Position numbers and translations under genes: made by a program
Shown here: piece after piece, positions 20,678 to 28,857 of the stretch
How positions within the stretch are numbered: the first letter of the stretch is position 1
Layout of the letters: each line of letters starts with the position of its first letter
Assembly (NCBI RefSeq): GCF_000559025.1
Contig: NZ_JAAN01000047.1
Span: 19,663 to 83,662, forward strand
Length of the DNA: 64,000 bases
Source of the DNA: Luteimonas huabeiensis HB2
GTDB taxonomy: Bacteria; Pseudomonadota; Gammaproteobacteria; Xanthomonadales; Xanthomonadaceae
Direction: 5' to 3'
Notes under the pieces: generated by a model
The model's input: only the letters and a program-made list of their open reading frames with translations
Database searches by the model: none
Told to the model about the DNA's origin: nothing

Positions 20678-21406
20678 TTATTGCTGAGAATTCGGAGTGT
20701 CAGATTGCGCATTCTTTGAAGAATGATCCTCTTGTTCTCTTTGCCACCGACGACGCATCCGATTCGCTTCTCGACGCTCATGCAGCCTATCAAAACCGCT
20801 AAACACATCTACCTTTGTGCGCTTTTGCCCTTTGGCAACCGGACTCCAGTTTTCCTCAATTTTCTTGATGTGTTTGGCGATCTCAACCAATGGCTCATCT
20901 CCGAGACGACTGACTCCCTCATGGTCGAGCATACTTAAGGTATATGAATTTTTCTGACGCTGTTGGCTGGATGCATCACGCTTCCAGCTAATGTCAACTT
21001 CGTAGGTCTTGCCCTTCAGTTTTCCGAATTCAGACAAATAACTCACCATGCCTTGACCGGGTTTGAGGACACTTATTTTCTGGAATGGGATTTCGACCCG
21101 GTCTCCGCGTGCCTCCCCATTTTCTAGTGGAGGATCGAAGGCGATAGAAATGTCATATGCTGTCGCATTTCCGGTATTGTCGATGTGAATATCAAAATGC
21201 CGCATTGACCACCGATTGGGAGTGAGTGTCACGACGACATGTGGTTGAGCTGCGGCTTCAGCCATCCTTGTCGTTTCATGCGCAAGAGTCTTGGTTACGC
21301 GCCATAGAAAAAAAGTTGCGACAGCGGTAACTATCGTTCCTAGGACACCGCCAACGGCAATAACAGTATTAACCCAAGAGGGCATGCCTTCCATAAGATA
21401 TCCCAT
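20678..21406 (-). CDS. Orphan membrane-anchored protein, unknown function
   Basis: A 242-residue protein with one N-terminal membrane segment (TVIAVGGVLGTIVTAVATFFLW) followed by a short helix (HETTRMAEAAAQP) and a beta-rich domain (PHVVVTLTPNRWSMRHFDIHIDNTGNATAYDISIAFD), then a charged C-terminal tail. I recognise no family with certainty; the layout is reminiscent of small proteins scattered in ICE cargo and defence islands. Codon use is more AT-rich than the backbone, which suggests separate acquisition. ATG 21394 is an alternative start. Confidence 0.7.
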   Translation of the reverse strand: MGYLMEGMPSWVNTVIAVGGVLGTIVTAVATFFLWRVTKTLAHETTRMAEAAAQPHVVVTLTPNRWSMRHFDIHIDNTGNATAYDISIAFDPPLENGEARGDRVEIPFQKISVLKPGQGMVSYLSEFGKLKGKTYEVDISWKRDASSQQRQKNSYTLSMLDHEGVSRLGDEPLVEIAKHIKKIEENWSPVAKGQKRTKVDVFSGFDRLHERREANRMRRRWQREQEDHSSKNAQSDTPNSQQ

Positions 21407-22142
21407 AAATTATCCGGTGGCGTATCGCTTCGTGGCAGTTTAGCGTGACCCACTAAAAATTATGAGCGTGTCGGCGCAATGCCCGCCGGGCTTTCAGGCT
21501 GCGCCCCGAGCCGTCTTTGCCGCCACGGCCATTCGGCTTCAATCCCTCGCGCCTTCGCGCCTGCGGCGCTGCGCGCTGCGCTTGCGGTGAAGGCAGCGCC
21601 CCGCCGCAATGATCGGGGCTTGTGGGCCTACGCCCCGGCTTGCTGCCGCAGGTTGCACGAAAGCGTGCCGTCCTCGACCCTGGCAGTTCGTCGCATGTAC
21701 GTCACGAAGGACGGTTCACCGACACGCCGCCCGGCCTTGCAATGGAGCTTCCACGCCACGCCTCAAGCAAGCGGCCGCCTGCTACGTCAGGGACGCTTTC
21801 ACCTTGTCGTTGGGTGTTGTCCTTGCCCGTGCCAGGGCGCAAGCCGGTGAAGCCGTCACGCGGGAAGCCGAGTCAGCCATGTTCCTTTCGGAGCGAGTCG
21901 GCCCAAGGCGTCCTGTCTGTTTGTGAATCCTGGCGGTGGCCGGGCTTCTATGGCTGCAACCTTCCAGCGAAAACAATTTCCCCTGCGCTACGCGCATTCC
22001 TCGCGGGACAAATTCTTTTCGCTTCTAGGCGCTCCACTGCGTTGCGCCCGCAAGCGGTGCAGCCAGCCCATCCCCCGCCGGTCGGATCACAACAGGACGC
22101 GATGGGCGCGAACCCTGTTCAACCGAAAGAAGGAAATTCATC
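21407..22142. other. 736-bp GC-rich stretch without a convincing gene
   Basis: It lies upstream of the DUF736 gene. The left edge holds the minus-strand promoter of the orphan membrane gene. The rest, from about 21475, is very GC-rich; open frames on the plus strand give low-complexity products and are not credible. GAAGGAAA (22129-22136) is the ribosome site for DUF736. Similar skewed, gene-free sequence occurs at 17.1-17.7 kb. Confidence 0.55.
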
Positions 22143-22457
22143 ATGGCAAACATCGGCACCTTCACCGCAGAGAAAGACGGCTTCACCGGCACGTTCCGCA
22201 CCCTGACCCTGAACGTCAAGGTCAAATTGATTCCCAACGACAAGGGCGACACCGAGAACGCCCCCGACTTCCGCCTTCAGGCGGCCGGCCACGACATCGG
22301 CGCAGCGTGGAAGAAGACCAGCGAAGCCGGGCGGCCCTACGTGTCCGTATCCCTCGACGATCCTTCGTTCCCGGCGACGGTCTATGCCCGCCTGATCGAG
22401 AACGAGGACGGCACGCACGACCTGATCTGGTCGCGCAGCAAGCCCAAAGCGGCCTGA
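22143..22457 (+). CDS. DUF736 family protein
   Basis: A 104-residue protein matching DUF736 ([21 protein letters not shown], then [16 protein letters not shown] and [24 protein letters not shown]). It is a small, beta-rich family widespread in plasmids and ICEs of proteobacteria and of unknown function. A clear ribosome site supports the start. It is a backbone gene of this ICE type. Confidence 0.92.
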   Translation: MANIGTFTAEKDGFTGTFRTLTLNVKVKLIPNDKGDTENAPDFRLQAAGHDIGAAWKKTSEAGRPYVSVSLDDPSFPATVYARLIENEDGTHDLIWSRSKPKAA

Positions 22458-22498
22458 CGGCCTCCACGAAGCCCCGTCCACACTGCGGCGGGGCTTTC

Positions 22499-23191
22499 CT
22501 ACGACGGAACGTCCGGCGGTTTGGGCTCACCCTGGACAACCTCAATTGTCATGGACATTGAGATTTGAGGTACACCTCCCGGCGATGGCGGCGACTGAAT
22601 ATCGTGCGCAGGGAAGAAGGTCGCTATATCGCGGTAGATAGCATCGATCAACTTAAACAGAGCGACGAACGACATCGTAAGACCGCGGAGTCTCATGCCG
22701 TCACCATCGTCCGATAGCGTCACGAGGATCGGGCCATCGCCGGTTTGGCCTGCGGCGATCTGAGAGTGCATGTGTTCCTGTTGCCTACGAAAATCGTTTA
22801 GGGACTGCCGCTCGTTATATAACGCGAGAACAAATGCCGATGGCATTTCTCCTTTGTCTGACAAAGCCCGGATGCACGCTACCGCTTTTTCAAGCGATGT
22901 GATGCAGTCTTCCATAGCAAATGCGAAGTCGAACACAGGCAAAAGTCGGCCTTTTGCCATCTCGGCAGAAGATCGTTGGCCTTCACTTATCTGCGCAAGT
23001 ATTAACGACCGCGCATCATTGTAGTGGCGGGCCGTCTTGACAAGACAATGCACCAACCAGGAGCGCCACTTTCTTTTCTCGACTGAAACATCTGGCTCGG
23101 GCATAAATATGCTTATAAGCATGGCATGCGAGCGAAGACCTTCAATGTTCTGATGAAGCGGCGGCATGCCGCAATGTGTTGGTATGGCCAT
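22499..23191 (-). CDS. Orphan protein of unknown function
   Basis: A 230-residue predicted protein with no motif I recognise. It is mostly helical in character (WRSWLVHCLVKTARHYNDARSL, FAFAMEDCITSLEKAVACIRAL, RRQQEHMHSQIAAGQ) with a proline-rich C-terminus. The sequence is AT-richer than the surrounding backbone genes, so it is probably cargo inserted between DUF736 and the XRE gene. In-frame start alternatives include ATG codons about 24 and 69 nt downstream. Confidence 0.6.
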   Translation of the reverse strand: MAIPTHCGMPPLHQNIEGLRSHAMLISIFMPEPDVSVEKRKWRSWLVHCLVKTARHYNDARSLILAQISEGQRSSAEMAKGRLLPVFDFAFAMEDCITSLEKAVACIRALSDKGEMPSAFVLALYNERQSLNDFRRQQEHMHSQIAAGQTGDGPILVTLSDDGDGMRLRGLTMSFVALFKLIDAIYRDIATFFPAHDIQSPPSPGGVPQISMSMTIEVVQGEPKPPDVPS

Positions 23192-23221
23192 TGGGTGTTT
23201 TAACGGCCAGTTAGGCCGCGA

Positions 23222-23560
23222 TCATGAGTTCTCTATCTTCGATGCTGCAACGATTTCCTTCAGTTCCCGCTGGACTTGAGCAAGGAGCTGATCGGCGTTG
23301 AGCGGGTCGCGTCCTACATATGCCAGCGTCAGCAGCGTGAGGGGATGCACTTCCATGACTTCGCACAGTTCGGCCAGCTTGTGGATGGTCGGGCTTTTCA
23401 GGTCGCGTTCCAGCGTGCTCATGTAGGTGCGACTGGACACGTCGGAGAACGCTTCCTGGCTCAAGCCACGCGCCTTCCTAACTGTCCGTATCGCCGCTGC
23501 CAATGAGTGTTTCGCCGTCGCCAACTTGGTTCCCCCGCAAAAACCAAGATGACAGCCCAT
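23222..23560 (-). CDS. XRE-family transcriptional regulator
   Basis: A 112-residue protein with a single Cro/CI-type helix-turn-helix (LAAAIRTVRKARGLSQEAFSDVSSRTYMSTLERDLKSPTIHKLAELCEVMEVHPLTLL). It is likely a repressor of nearby ICE genes and is transcribed divergently from the DUF2958 gene. The start is unsure: a TTG start 39 nt downstream, with GGGGGAA before it, would give a product closer to typical members. Confidence 0.88.
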   Translation of the reverse strand: MGCHLGFCGGTKLATAKHSLAAAIRTVRKARGLSQEAFSDVSSRTYMSTLERDLKSPTIHKLAELCEVMEVHPLTLLTLAYVGRDPLNADQLLAQVQRELKEIVAASKIENS

Positions 23561-23738
23561 TGCGTACCATAGGGCTACAATCTAAAGTGTTCATTCCGGC
23601 GGGCCAGCCCGCTTCCGTGCTTTTAAGGAAATCCGCATCGGCGGCTTTCCACAGAACCGGGGAACCGCATCCGTGTCTTTCCTGCCCCGCGCAATTCCGC
23701 TTCCGCGTTTCCGTGCATATACGGATTCGATGGCTTGC

Positions 23739-23762
23739 GCTTTCGTGCTTCCACACGAAAGC
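23739..23762. repeat. Inverted repeat in the XRE–DUF2958 gap
   Basis: GCTTTCGTG and CACGAAAGC pair perfectly across a 6-nt loop. The gap around it (23561-23839) also repeats TTCCGC/GCATCCGC words several times, which suggests a regulator- or replication-protein-binding region between divergent genes. Confidence 0.55.
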
Positions 23763-23839
23763 ACGCATCCGCTTTGGCGCTTCCGCGTCTTGTCGGGAAA
23801 ACGGCTTCGTGCATCCCCGCTTTCGTGGGAATCCCGGCC

Positions 23840-24190
23840 ATGAACCCGCCGCTCATTACCGCCGAACAGCGCGTGCAGCTACTCGCCGTAGGCGAGGTAC
23901 GCACTGCCGGCCGGCGCATCGACCCGTTGCCGGCGGTGCGCCTGTTCACTCCCGACGCGCACGCCATCTGGCTGCTGGCCGCGCTTGACCCGGACGACGG
24001 CGATACGGCCTGGGGACTGATCGACCTGGGTATCGGCCTGCCGACGTTGGGGACGGTAAAGCTGTCCGATCTGGCATCCATCGTCGGGCCGCGCCAGCAG
24101 CCGGTGATGCGTGATCTCTACTTTCTGGCAGAGCGCCCGCTGTCGGAGTACGCCCGACGGGCGCAGGAGAACGGCTCGATCACGGATTGA
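23840..24190 (+). CDS. DUF2958 family protein
   Basis: A 116-residue protein with the DUF2958 pattern: MNPPLITAEQRVQLLAVG, DPLPAVRLFTPDAHAIWLLAALDPDDGD, AWGLIDLGIGLPTLGTVKLSDL and RDLYFLAERPLSEYARRA. It is a backbone gene of Tn4371- and clc-like ICEs; function unknown. It is followed by a 349-bp gap with a large nested inverted repeat. Confidence 0.9.
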   Translation: MNPPLITAEQRVQLLAVGEVRTAGRRIDPLPAVRLFTPDAHAIWLLAALDPDDGDTAWGLIDLGIGLPTLGTVKLSDLASIVGPRQQPVMRDLYFLAERPLSEYARRAQENGSITD

Positions 24191-24208
24191 GCGGCCACGA
24201 AGACAGAG

Positions 24209-24281
24209 AAAGCCGAGCCAAGGCGAGCACATTGTGACTATTTCGGTCTTGGTCAAGACCGAATAGATCTTGCTCGGCTTT
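24209..24281. repeat. Nested inverted repeats between DUF2958 and DUF2285 genes
   Basis: Outer arms AAAGCCGAGC (24209-24218) and GCTCGGCTTT (24272-24281). Inside them is a second, perfect inverted repeat: TTCGGTCTTG (24242-24251) and CAAGACCGAA (24254-24263), 2-nt loop. The word CGGTCTTG recurs near 24424. It could be a terminator for DUF2958, a ParB-type binding site, or part of a transfer or replication origin. Confidence 0.65.
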
Positions 24282-24358
24282 ATTGCACGAAATCGGTGCG
24301 TGCCTGACCGAAACAGACATGATCTTTGGCGCGGGTTTCGGCACGGTGCCTGATGCTG

Positions 24359-24377
24359 ACGCCAGATTTTCTGGCGT
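24359..24377. terminator. Short hairpin with T residues
   Basis: ACGCCAGA and TCTGGCGT pair around TTT and are followed by TTC. It sits in the gap between the DUF2958 and DUF2285 genes. Termination is plausible but weak. Confidence 0.4.
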
Positions 24378-24539
24378 TTCAGCCGTCGCATCGAGACGAT
24401 TTTCGCAATGCTTCGGAGCCAATCGGTCTTGACACCTGCCACATCAGTTCACCCCGACCCGATGACAGCTTGATGGCGATTCGATAGCTCCGTACGGCGA
24501 AATCCGTGGCGACGTTCCTGCTACACGGGAGGTTGCGTC

Positions 24540-25307
24540 ATGGCCGAAGCGAGCGCCGAGCATTGGTATCCCACCGCCGCCTATCTCTACACACTGCACC
24601 TCGACGGCCCGGCACTGGCCTGGGAGTACCTGCGACGGAATCCCGATTACCGCCGCGACTGGCTGCGCCGTCGTCGCCGGCCGGACGCGGCGCAGGCTTG
24701 GGGCCTGCGCCTGCTGGAAGATCCCGCCCTGGATGCGCGGGACGCGCATCCGGCCTGGTTCCCCGATCACGATGCCGTGGTGCAGCTTCTTCCCGATGCC
24801 GATCCACCGCCCGAAGCCGCTGTCTTCGAATTCTGGCGCGTGCCTGGCCGCAAGCAACTGATCCACGATGGCAAGCGCTTGGTGCTGGTGTCGCACTGGC
24901 CCGGCTGCTGCCTGCGACTCGTCCTCGCACCGGGCCTGGAGGATGGCATGGCCTACCTCTACGCCATCCGCGCCTGCGCTGCGCCGTGCGCACGCTATCG
25001 TGCGCTGGCCGCTGGGCTGGATGCGCTGTCCGCCGCGACCGAGGCCACGCCTGCAGCGGCGGCCCGCTCACGGCCCACGCCTGCCGCGGTACTGGAACTG
25101 CACACCTTGCAGGCGCTCGACGCGACCCTCGCGGGCGCGTCCTTGCGCGAGGTGGCCGAAGGGCTGTTCGGCGCCGATGCCGTCGTGGCCAACTGGCACG
25201 CCGACAGCGCCTTGCGTGCCCGCGTGCGGCGGTTGGTGCGCCGGGGCTATGCGCTGATGCGTGGCGGCTACCGCCGCTTGGCACAGCTTCCGCCACCGCT
25301 GTACTAA
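24540..25307 (+). CDS. DUF6499/DUF2285 DNA-binding-type protein
   Basis: A 255-residue ICE backbone protein. The N-terminus (WYPTAAYLYTLHLDGPALAWEYLRRNPDYRRDW) matches DUF6499, and the C-terminal part (LELHTLQALDATLAGASLREVAEGLFGAD ... RARVRRLVRRGYALMRGGY) matches DUF2285, with a helix-turn-helix-like helix pair. It is probably a transcription factor controlling ICE genes; the target is unknown. It precedes the excisionase-like HTH gene and repA. Confidence 0.87.
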   Translation: MAEASAEHWYPTAAYLYTLHLDGPALAWEYLRRNPDYRRDWLRRRRRPDAAQAWGLRLLEDPALDARDAHPAWFPDHDAVVQLLPDADPPPEAAVFEFWRVPGRKQLIHDGKRLVLVSHWPGCCLRLVLAPGLEDGMAYLYAIRACAAPCARYRALAAGLDALSAATEATPAAAARSRPTPAAVLELHTLQALDATLAGASLREVAEGLFGADAVVANWHADSALRARVRRLVRRGYALMRGGYRRLAQLPPPLY

Positions 25308-25422
25308 AGGGGGGGGACGTTTCGCGTCTCCTGCAAATCGTCCCTTAGCAGGAATCCTTGCTTTCTCGAAAGTGCCTCTATCCGGCCGCGTGGTGTGGCC
25401 GGGCTTGATGGAGGTACATCCC

Positions 25423-25707
25423 ATGCGACCCGCTCCCTTGCGGCCTGCCGCCGCTGCTGTCGCTGCGCCCGTGCAGCCCCAACGCTACCTGACCAACGAC
25501 GAAGCCGCCGAATACCTGCGGCTGTCGCCGCGCACGCTGGAGAAACAGCGCGTGATCGGCGGCGGCCCGAAGTTCCGCAAGTTCGGCCGCCGCGTCATGT
25601 ACTCGGTGGCCGACCTCGATGCCTGGGCCGACCAGCGCAGCTATGAGGCCACGTCCGACCCGGAATATGCCGAACGCCACGCGGGCGACTACCGTGATGG
25701 CCGCTGA
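25423..25707 (+). CDS. AlpA/excisionase-type helix-turn-helix protein
   Basis: A 94-residue protein with the MerR-like winged helix of the AlpA/excisionase group (YLTNDEAAEYLRLSPRTLEKQRVIGGGPKFRKFGRRVMYSVADLDAWADQR). Such proteins direct excision or activate integrase genes. GGAGG at 25410-25414 fits the ATG at 25423; an ATG at 25408 would leave no ribosome site. repA begins 15 bp after its stop, so the two are likely co-transcribed. Confidence 0.88.
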   Translation: MRPAPLRPAAAAVAAPVQPQRYLTNDEAAEYLRLSPRTLEKQRVIGGGPKFRKFGRRVMYSVADLDAWADQRSYEATSDPEYAERHAGDYRDGR

Positions 25708-25721
25708 TCGCAGGCTCGCCG

Positions 25722-26567
25722 GTGGCCGTCGTCATGTCCAGCCCACGGCAAGAGCGCGAACAGCTCGACCTGTTCCGCGCCTTGCCCGGCGACATGGCGC
25801 CGCGCGACAGCCAGGACTTGATGGCGTATCCGTTCTTCTCGCTCGGGAAGTCCAAGCGGGTCAAGCCCATCGACTTCCGCGCGGGCAACGTGACGATTCG
25901 CGTGGAGGGCACGCAGGAGCACGGCATCGCCACAATTTGGGATGCGGACGTGCTGATCTGGGCGGCTTCGCAGATCGTGGAGGCGAAGGACGCGGGCCTG
26001 CGGCCGTCGCGGCTGATGCGCGCCACCCCCTACGAGATCCTGCGCTTCATCGGGCGCGGTACGTCGCTGCGCGACTACCAGCGCCTGAAAGCGGCGCTCG
26101 ACCGGCTGCAATCGACCACGGTGGCCACGTCCATCCGCGAAACCACGGGAAGGCGTTTGCACCGCTTCTCGTGGATCAACGAGTGGAAGGAACTGGCCGA
26201 TGCCAGCGGCACGCCGCTGGGCATCGAGTTGATCCTGCCGGACTGGTTCTATGCGGGCGTGCTCGACGCTGCCCTGGTGCTGACCATCGACCCGGCGTAT
26301 TTCCGGCTGACCGGCGGCATCGAGCGGTGGCTGTACCGCCTGGTGCGCAAGCATGGCGGCAAGCAGGAATACGGCTGGCAGTTCGACTTCCGCTACCTGC
26401 ACCAGAAGTCCGGCAGCACCGCCAAGCCCTACGACTTTGCCTGCGACCTGCGCACGCTTGTCGCGCGGCAGTCGCTGCCCGGCTACGTCCTGGGCATCGA
26501 GCGGATGCCGGACAACGGTATGGAACTGCTGACCTTCCGGCCCGTGCCGCAGACGGCACGGGGATAA
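25722..26567 (+). CDS. repA: Replication initiator protein RepA
   Basis: A 281-residue RepA of the type seen in Tn4371-like elements: MAYPFFSLGKSKRVKPIDFRAG, HGIATIWDADVLIWAASQI, YEILRFIGRGTSLRDYQRLKAALDRLQ, then a second winged-helix-like half (HRFSWINEWKEL ... ELILPDWFYAGVLDAALVL ... RWLYRLVRKHGG). It should bind the iterons directly downstream (26592-26655) and may allow rolling or theta-type maintenance of the excised circle. GTG 25722 or ATG 25734 is the start. Confidence 0.9.
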   Translation: MAVVMSSPRQEREQLDLFRALPGDMAPRDSQDLMAYPFFSLGKSKRVKPIDFRAGNVTIRVEGTQEHGIATIWDADVLIWAASQIVEAKDAGLRPSRLMRATPYEILRFIGRGTSLRDYQRLKAALDRLQSTTVATSIRETTGRRLHRFSWINEWKELADASGTPLGIELILPDWFYAGVLDAALVLTIDPAYFRLTGGIERWLYRLVRKHGGKQEYGWQFDFRYLHQKSGSTAKPYDFACDLRTLVARQSLPGYVLGIERMPDNGMELLTFRPVPQTARG

Positions 26568-26591
26568 CTCCGGGAAAGCCTGTGGATGGAG

Positions 26592-26655
26592 TCGTGCTAT
26601 CAGGCGTGCGGGGTATCGTGCTATCAGGCGTGGGACTATCGTGCTATCAGGCGTG
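26592..26655 (+). repeat. oriV: Three iterons (putative oriV of the ICE)
   Basis: TCGTGCTATCAGGCGTG occurs three times without mismatch at 26592-26608, 26616-26632 and 26639-26655, with 24- and 23-bp spacing (about two helical turns). It follows repA by 24 bp. An AT-rich block with CTAACTT repeats and a TTCCCTA/TAGGGAA stem (26699-26740) comes next. This is the layout of an iteron-type plasmid origin. Confidence 0.85.
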
Positions 26656-26820
26656 CCGATCGGCCGCAAACCCGCGCCAGCACTGGGTCTCCTCGCCCTC
26701 TAACTTCCCTAACTTCATTTCTCTAACTTTTAGTAGGGAAACGCCACTGCGGTGGACAACCACCACGCGGCCACAAACGCGGCAGCAACAGCCCGGCTCT
26801 CCAGCATGGAGGGCCAGGCC

Positions 26821-27459
26821 ATGATCTTCGCGTTTCTCAACCAGAAAGGCGGCGTCGGCAAGACCACGCTCGCCACCCACATCGCCGGCGAGCTGGCGCT
26901 GCGTGGTCTGCACGTCGTCCTGCTGGACGCCGACCCGCAGGGTTCATCGCTGGACTGGACGCAGCGCAGAAGCCAGCAAGGTTTGCCACGGTTGTTCAGC
27001 GCCGTGGGCCTCGCGCGCGAGACACTGCACCAGGAAGCGCCGGAGCTGGCCCGCCGCGCCGATCACGTCATCATCGACGGCCCGCCGCGCATCGCCGCCC
27101 TGGCGCGCTCCGCGCTGCTGGCGGCCGAGCGCGTGCTGATTCCTGTGCAGCCCAGCCCGTATGACCTGTGGGCCAGCGCCGAGATGGTCGCGCTGATCCG
27201 CGAAGCGCACGTATTCCGGCCTGCGCTGCGCGCGGCCTTCGTCATCAACCGGCGCGTCAGCACCACCATCATCGGCCGCGAAGCGCGGCAATCGCTGGCC
27301 GAACAGCCGCTGCCGGCACTGCGCGCCGAGGTGCGCCAGCGCATCGTCTTCGCCGACAGCGTGGCCGCTGGTCGGCTCGCCCGCGAGACGGCGCCCGACA
27401 GCGCCGCCGCACGCGAGATCGCCGTGCTCACCGATGAACTGCTGCGGTGGCCGACATGA
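26821..27459 (+). CDS. parA: ParA-family partition ATPase
   Basis: A 212-residue deviant Walker A ATPase (FLNQKGGVGKTTLATHIAG, then VVLLDADPQGSSLDW and VIIDGPPRIAALARSALLAA). It segregates or positions the excised element. The ATG at 26821 gives the normal family N-terminus MIFAFLNQKGG. Its stop overlaps the start of the next gene (ATGA). It lies just after the iterons, completing a plasmid-like module with RepA. Confidence 0.95.
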   Translation: MIFAFLNQKGGVGKTTLATHIAGELALRGLHVVLLDADPQGSSLDWTQRRSQQGLPRLFSAVGLARETLHQEAPELARRADHVIIDGPPRIAALARSALLAAERVLIPVQPSPYDLWASAEMVALIREAHVFRPALRAAFVINRRVSTTIIGREARQSLAEQPLPALRAEVRQRIVFADSVAAGRLARETAPDSAAAREIAVLTDELLRWPT

Positions 27460-27719
27460 GCGGCCCGCGCAGCAAGCGCGTCGGCATCGGCGTACGTCCA
27501 CCCGCGAATCCGCACGCCGAGGCATGGATTCGCCAGGGCGATGCCGATGCGCTCAACAAAGGCGACCTTTACACGGCCCGCCTGACGCTCGACGTGACGC
27601 CCGCGCTGCGCGCGCGCATCAAGATCGCGGCCTTCGGCCGGGGCGTGACCGTGGCCGAACTGCTGCGCGGCCTGCTGGAGCGGGAGTTTCCAGAGCACCG
27701 CAGGGAGAACACGCCATGA
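27456..27719 (+). CDS. Small RHH-like partner of ParA
   Basis: An 87-residue protein translationally coupled to parA and to the next gene (4-bp overlaps on both sides). YTARLTLDVTPALRARIKIAAFGRGVTVAELLRGLLEREFPE reads as a ribbon-helix-helix fold, as in small centromere-binding proteins. It is the likely adaptor of the ParA system; the centromere could be the nearby iteron and AT-rich region or the nested dyad at 24.2 kb. Confidence 0.8.
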   Translation: MSGPRSKRVGIGVRPPANPHAEAWIRQGDADALNKGDLYTARLTLDVTPALRARIKIAAFGRGVTVAELLRGLLEREFPEHRRENTP

Positions 27720-28261
27720 ACGCATCCGCTTTGCCTGCTGCGACCGCGCCCACGGCTGCGCCGCCGCCCGCGCTTTCGACACTCGCCGGCCAGGCCGGCA
27801 ACGTGCCGCTGACGCGCGTGGCGCTGGCCTACATCGAACATCGCTTCAAGCTCTACCTGCGCTTCGGCGAACCGGCGCGCATGCTGCGGCTCGACCGCTG
27901 GCGGCGCTGCGCGGTGTTCCTGCCGCGTGCAATGTTCTGCCGCGTGCGCTGGGAAGCAAACGACTACGGCACGATCCGTTGGCAGCTCAAGGTGATGCAA
28001 GCCGCCACGCCACTGGACGACATGCAGCGCATCCCCGGTGTGCAGCCGGGCGCACGCCTGCTGCTGCACGCCGAAGGCGAAAACGCGGTGCGTGTCGTGC
28101 TGGAACGCATCGACAACATCGACGCGCAGGGTATCGCCGCCATCGACGTGTCGCCCGCGTACTGGCGCACGCTGGGCAACCGTCTGGCGGCCCGCCTGGC
28201 GCTGCCCGAATACACCGCCGAGCGGCACGCCGCCTGGCTGGCCGGGAGGGCGCTGCCATGA
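27716..28261 (+). CDS. DUF2840 family protein
   Basis: A 181-residue protein matching DUF2840 (PLTRVALAYIEHRFKLYLRFGEPARMLRLDRWRRCAVFLP, then FCRVRWEANDYGTIRWQLKVMQA). It is a conserved ICE backbone gene found before traF; function unknown. It overlaps both neighbours by 4 bp, so it belongs to the parA–traF operon. Confidence 0.88.
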   Translation: MNASALPAATAPTAAPPPALSTLAGQAGNVPLTRVALAYIEHRFKLYLRFGEPARMLRLDRWRRCAVFLPRAMFCRVRWEANDYGTIRWQLKVMQAATPLDDMQRIPGVQPGARLLLHAEGENAVRVVLERIDNIDAQGIAAIDVSPAYWRTLGNRLAARLALPEYTAERHAAWLAGRALP

Positions 28262-28857
28262 CGGCCCGCTCCAACACCACATGCACGCACGAACCCGCGC
28301 CGCATCCTCGCTCGCGCCTGCGCGTTCGCATCGTGCTGGCGGGCTTCTCCGCTGTCGGCTTCGCTGCGCTGGCCTGGGCAGCTTTCGTGTCGCCGCTGCC
28401 GCGTCTGACCTACAACCCGTCCGACAGCGTGGCGGTCGGTTGGTATCGCATTGAACCGTTCGACCCGCGCACCGCCTCGCTGCCACGTCCGCTGTCCGTG
28501 GACAGCATCGTGCTGGTGCCGTTGCCCGACAGGGCCGCCATGCTGGCTGCGCAGCGCGGCTACCTGCCGACGCGCGTGCCGCTGCTCAAACGTGTGGGCG
28601 CGGTCGCGCCGCAACACGTTTGCATCGTCGCCGGGCAGGTACGCATCGACGGCGTGCCTGCGGCCGCCGTGCTGCCTGCCGACCGGCTGGGCCGGCCGCT
28701 GCCATCCTTGCAGCTCTGCCGCCGCCTTGAACCGGGCGAGCTGTTCCTGTTAAGCGTGACCAATCCGGCGTCGTTTGACAGCCGCTATTTCGGCCCGGTC
28801 AGCGCATCCGCCGTGATCGGCATCGCGCACCCGGTCTGGCTGGAGACACGCCCATGA
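28258..28857 (+). CDS. traF: Conjugal transfer peptidase TraF (S26 family)
   Basis: A 199-residue signal-peptidase-like protein with an N-terminal membrane segment (IVLAGFSAVGFAALAWAAFV). The catalytic Ser lies in YNPSDSVAVGWYRI and the Lys in PLLKRVGAVAPQHV. In RP4, TraF cyclises the TrbC pilin; the element's trbC (54943) is the expected substrate. Coupled by overlaps to its neighbours. Confidence 0.93.
   Translation: MTARSNTTCTHEPAPHPRSRLRVRIVLAGFSAVGFAALAWAAFVSPLPRLTYNPSDSVAVGWYRIEPFDPRTASLPRPLSVDSIVLVPLPDRAAMLAAQRGYLPTRVPLLKRVGAVAPQHVCIVAGQVRIDGVPAAAVLPADRLGRPLPSLQLCRRLEPGELFLLSVTNPASFDSRYFGPVSASAVIGIAHPVWLETRP

Noticed and set aside
21622..22206. 194-residue plus-strand frame in the gap before DUF736
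   Set aside because: Overlaps the DUF736 start in another frame; Ser/Pro/Arg-rich and without motifs.
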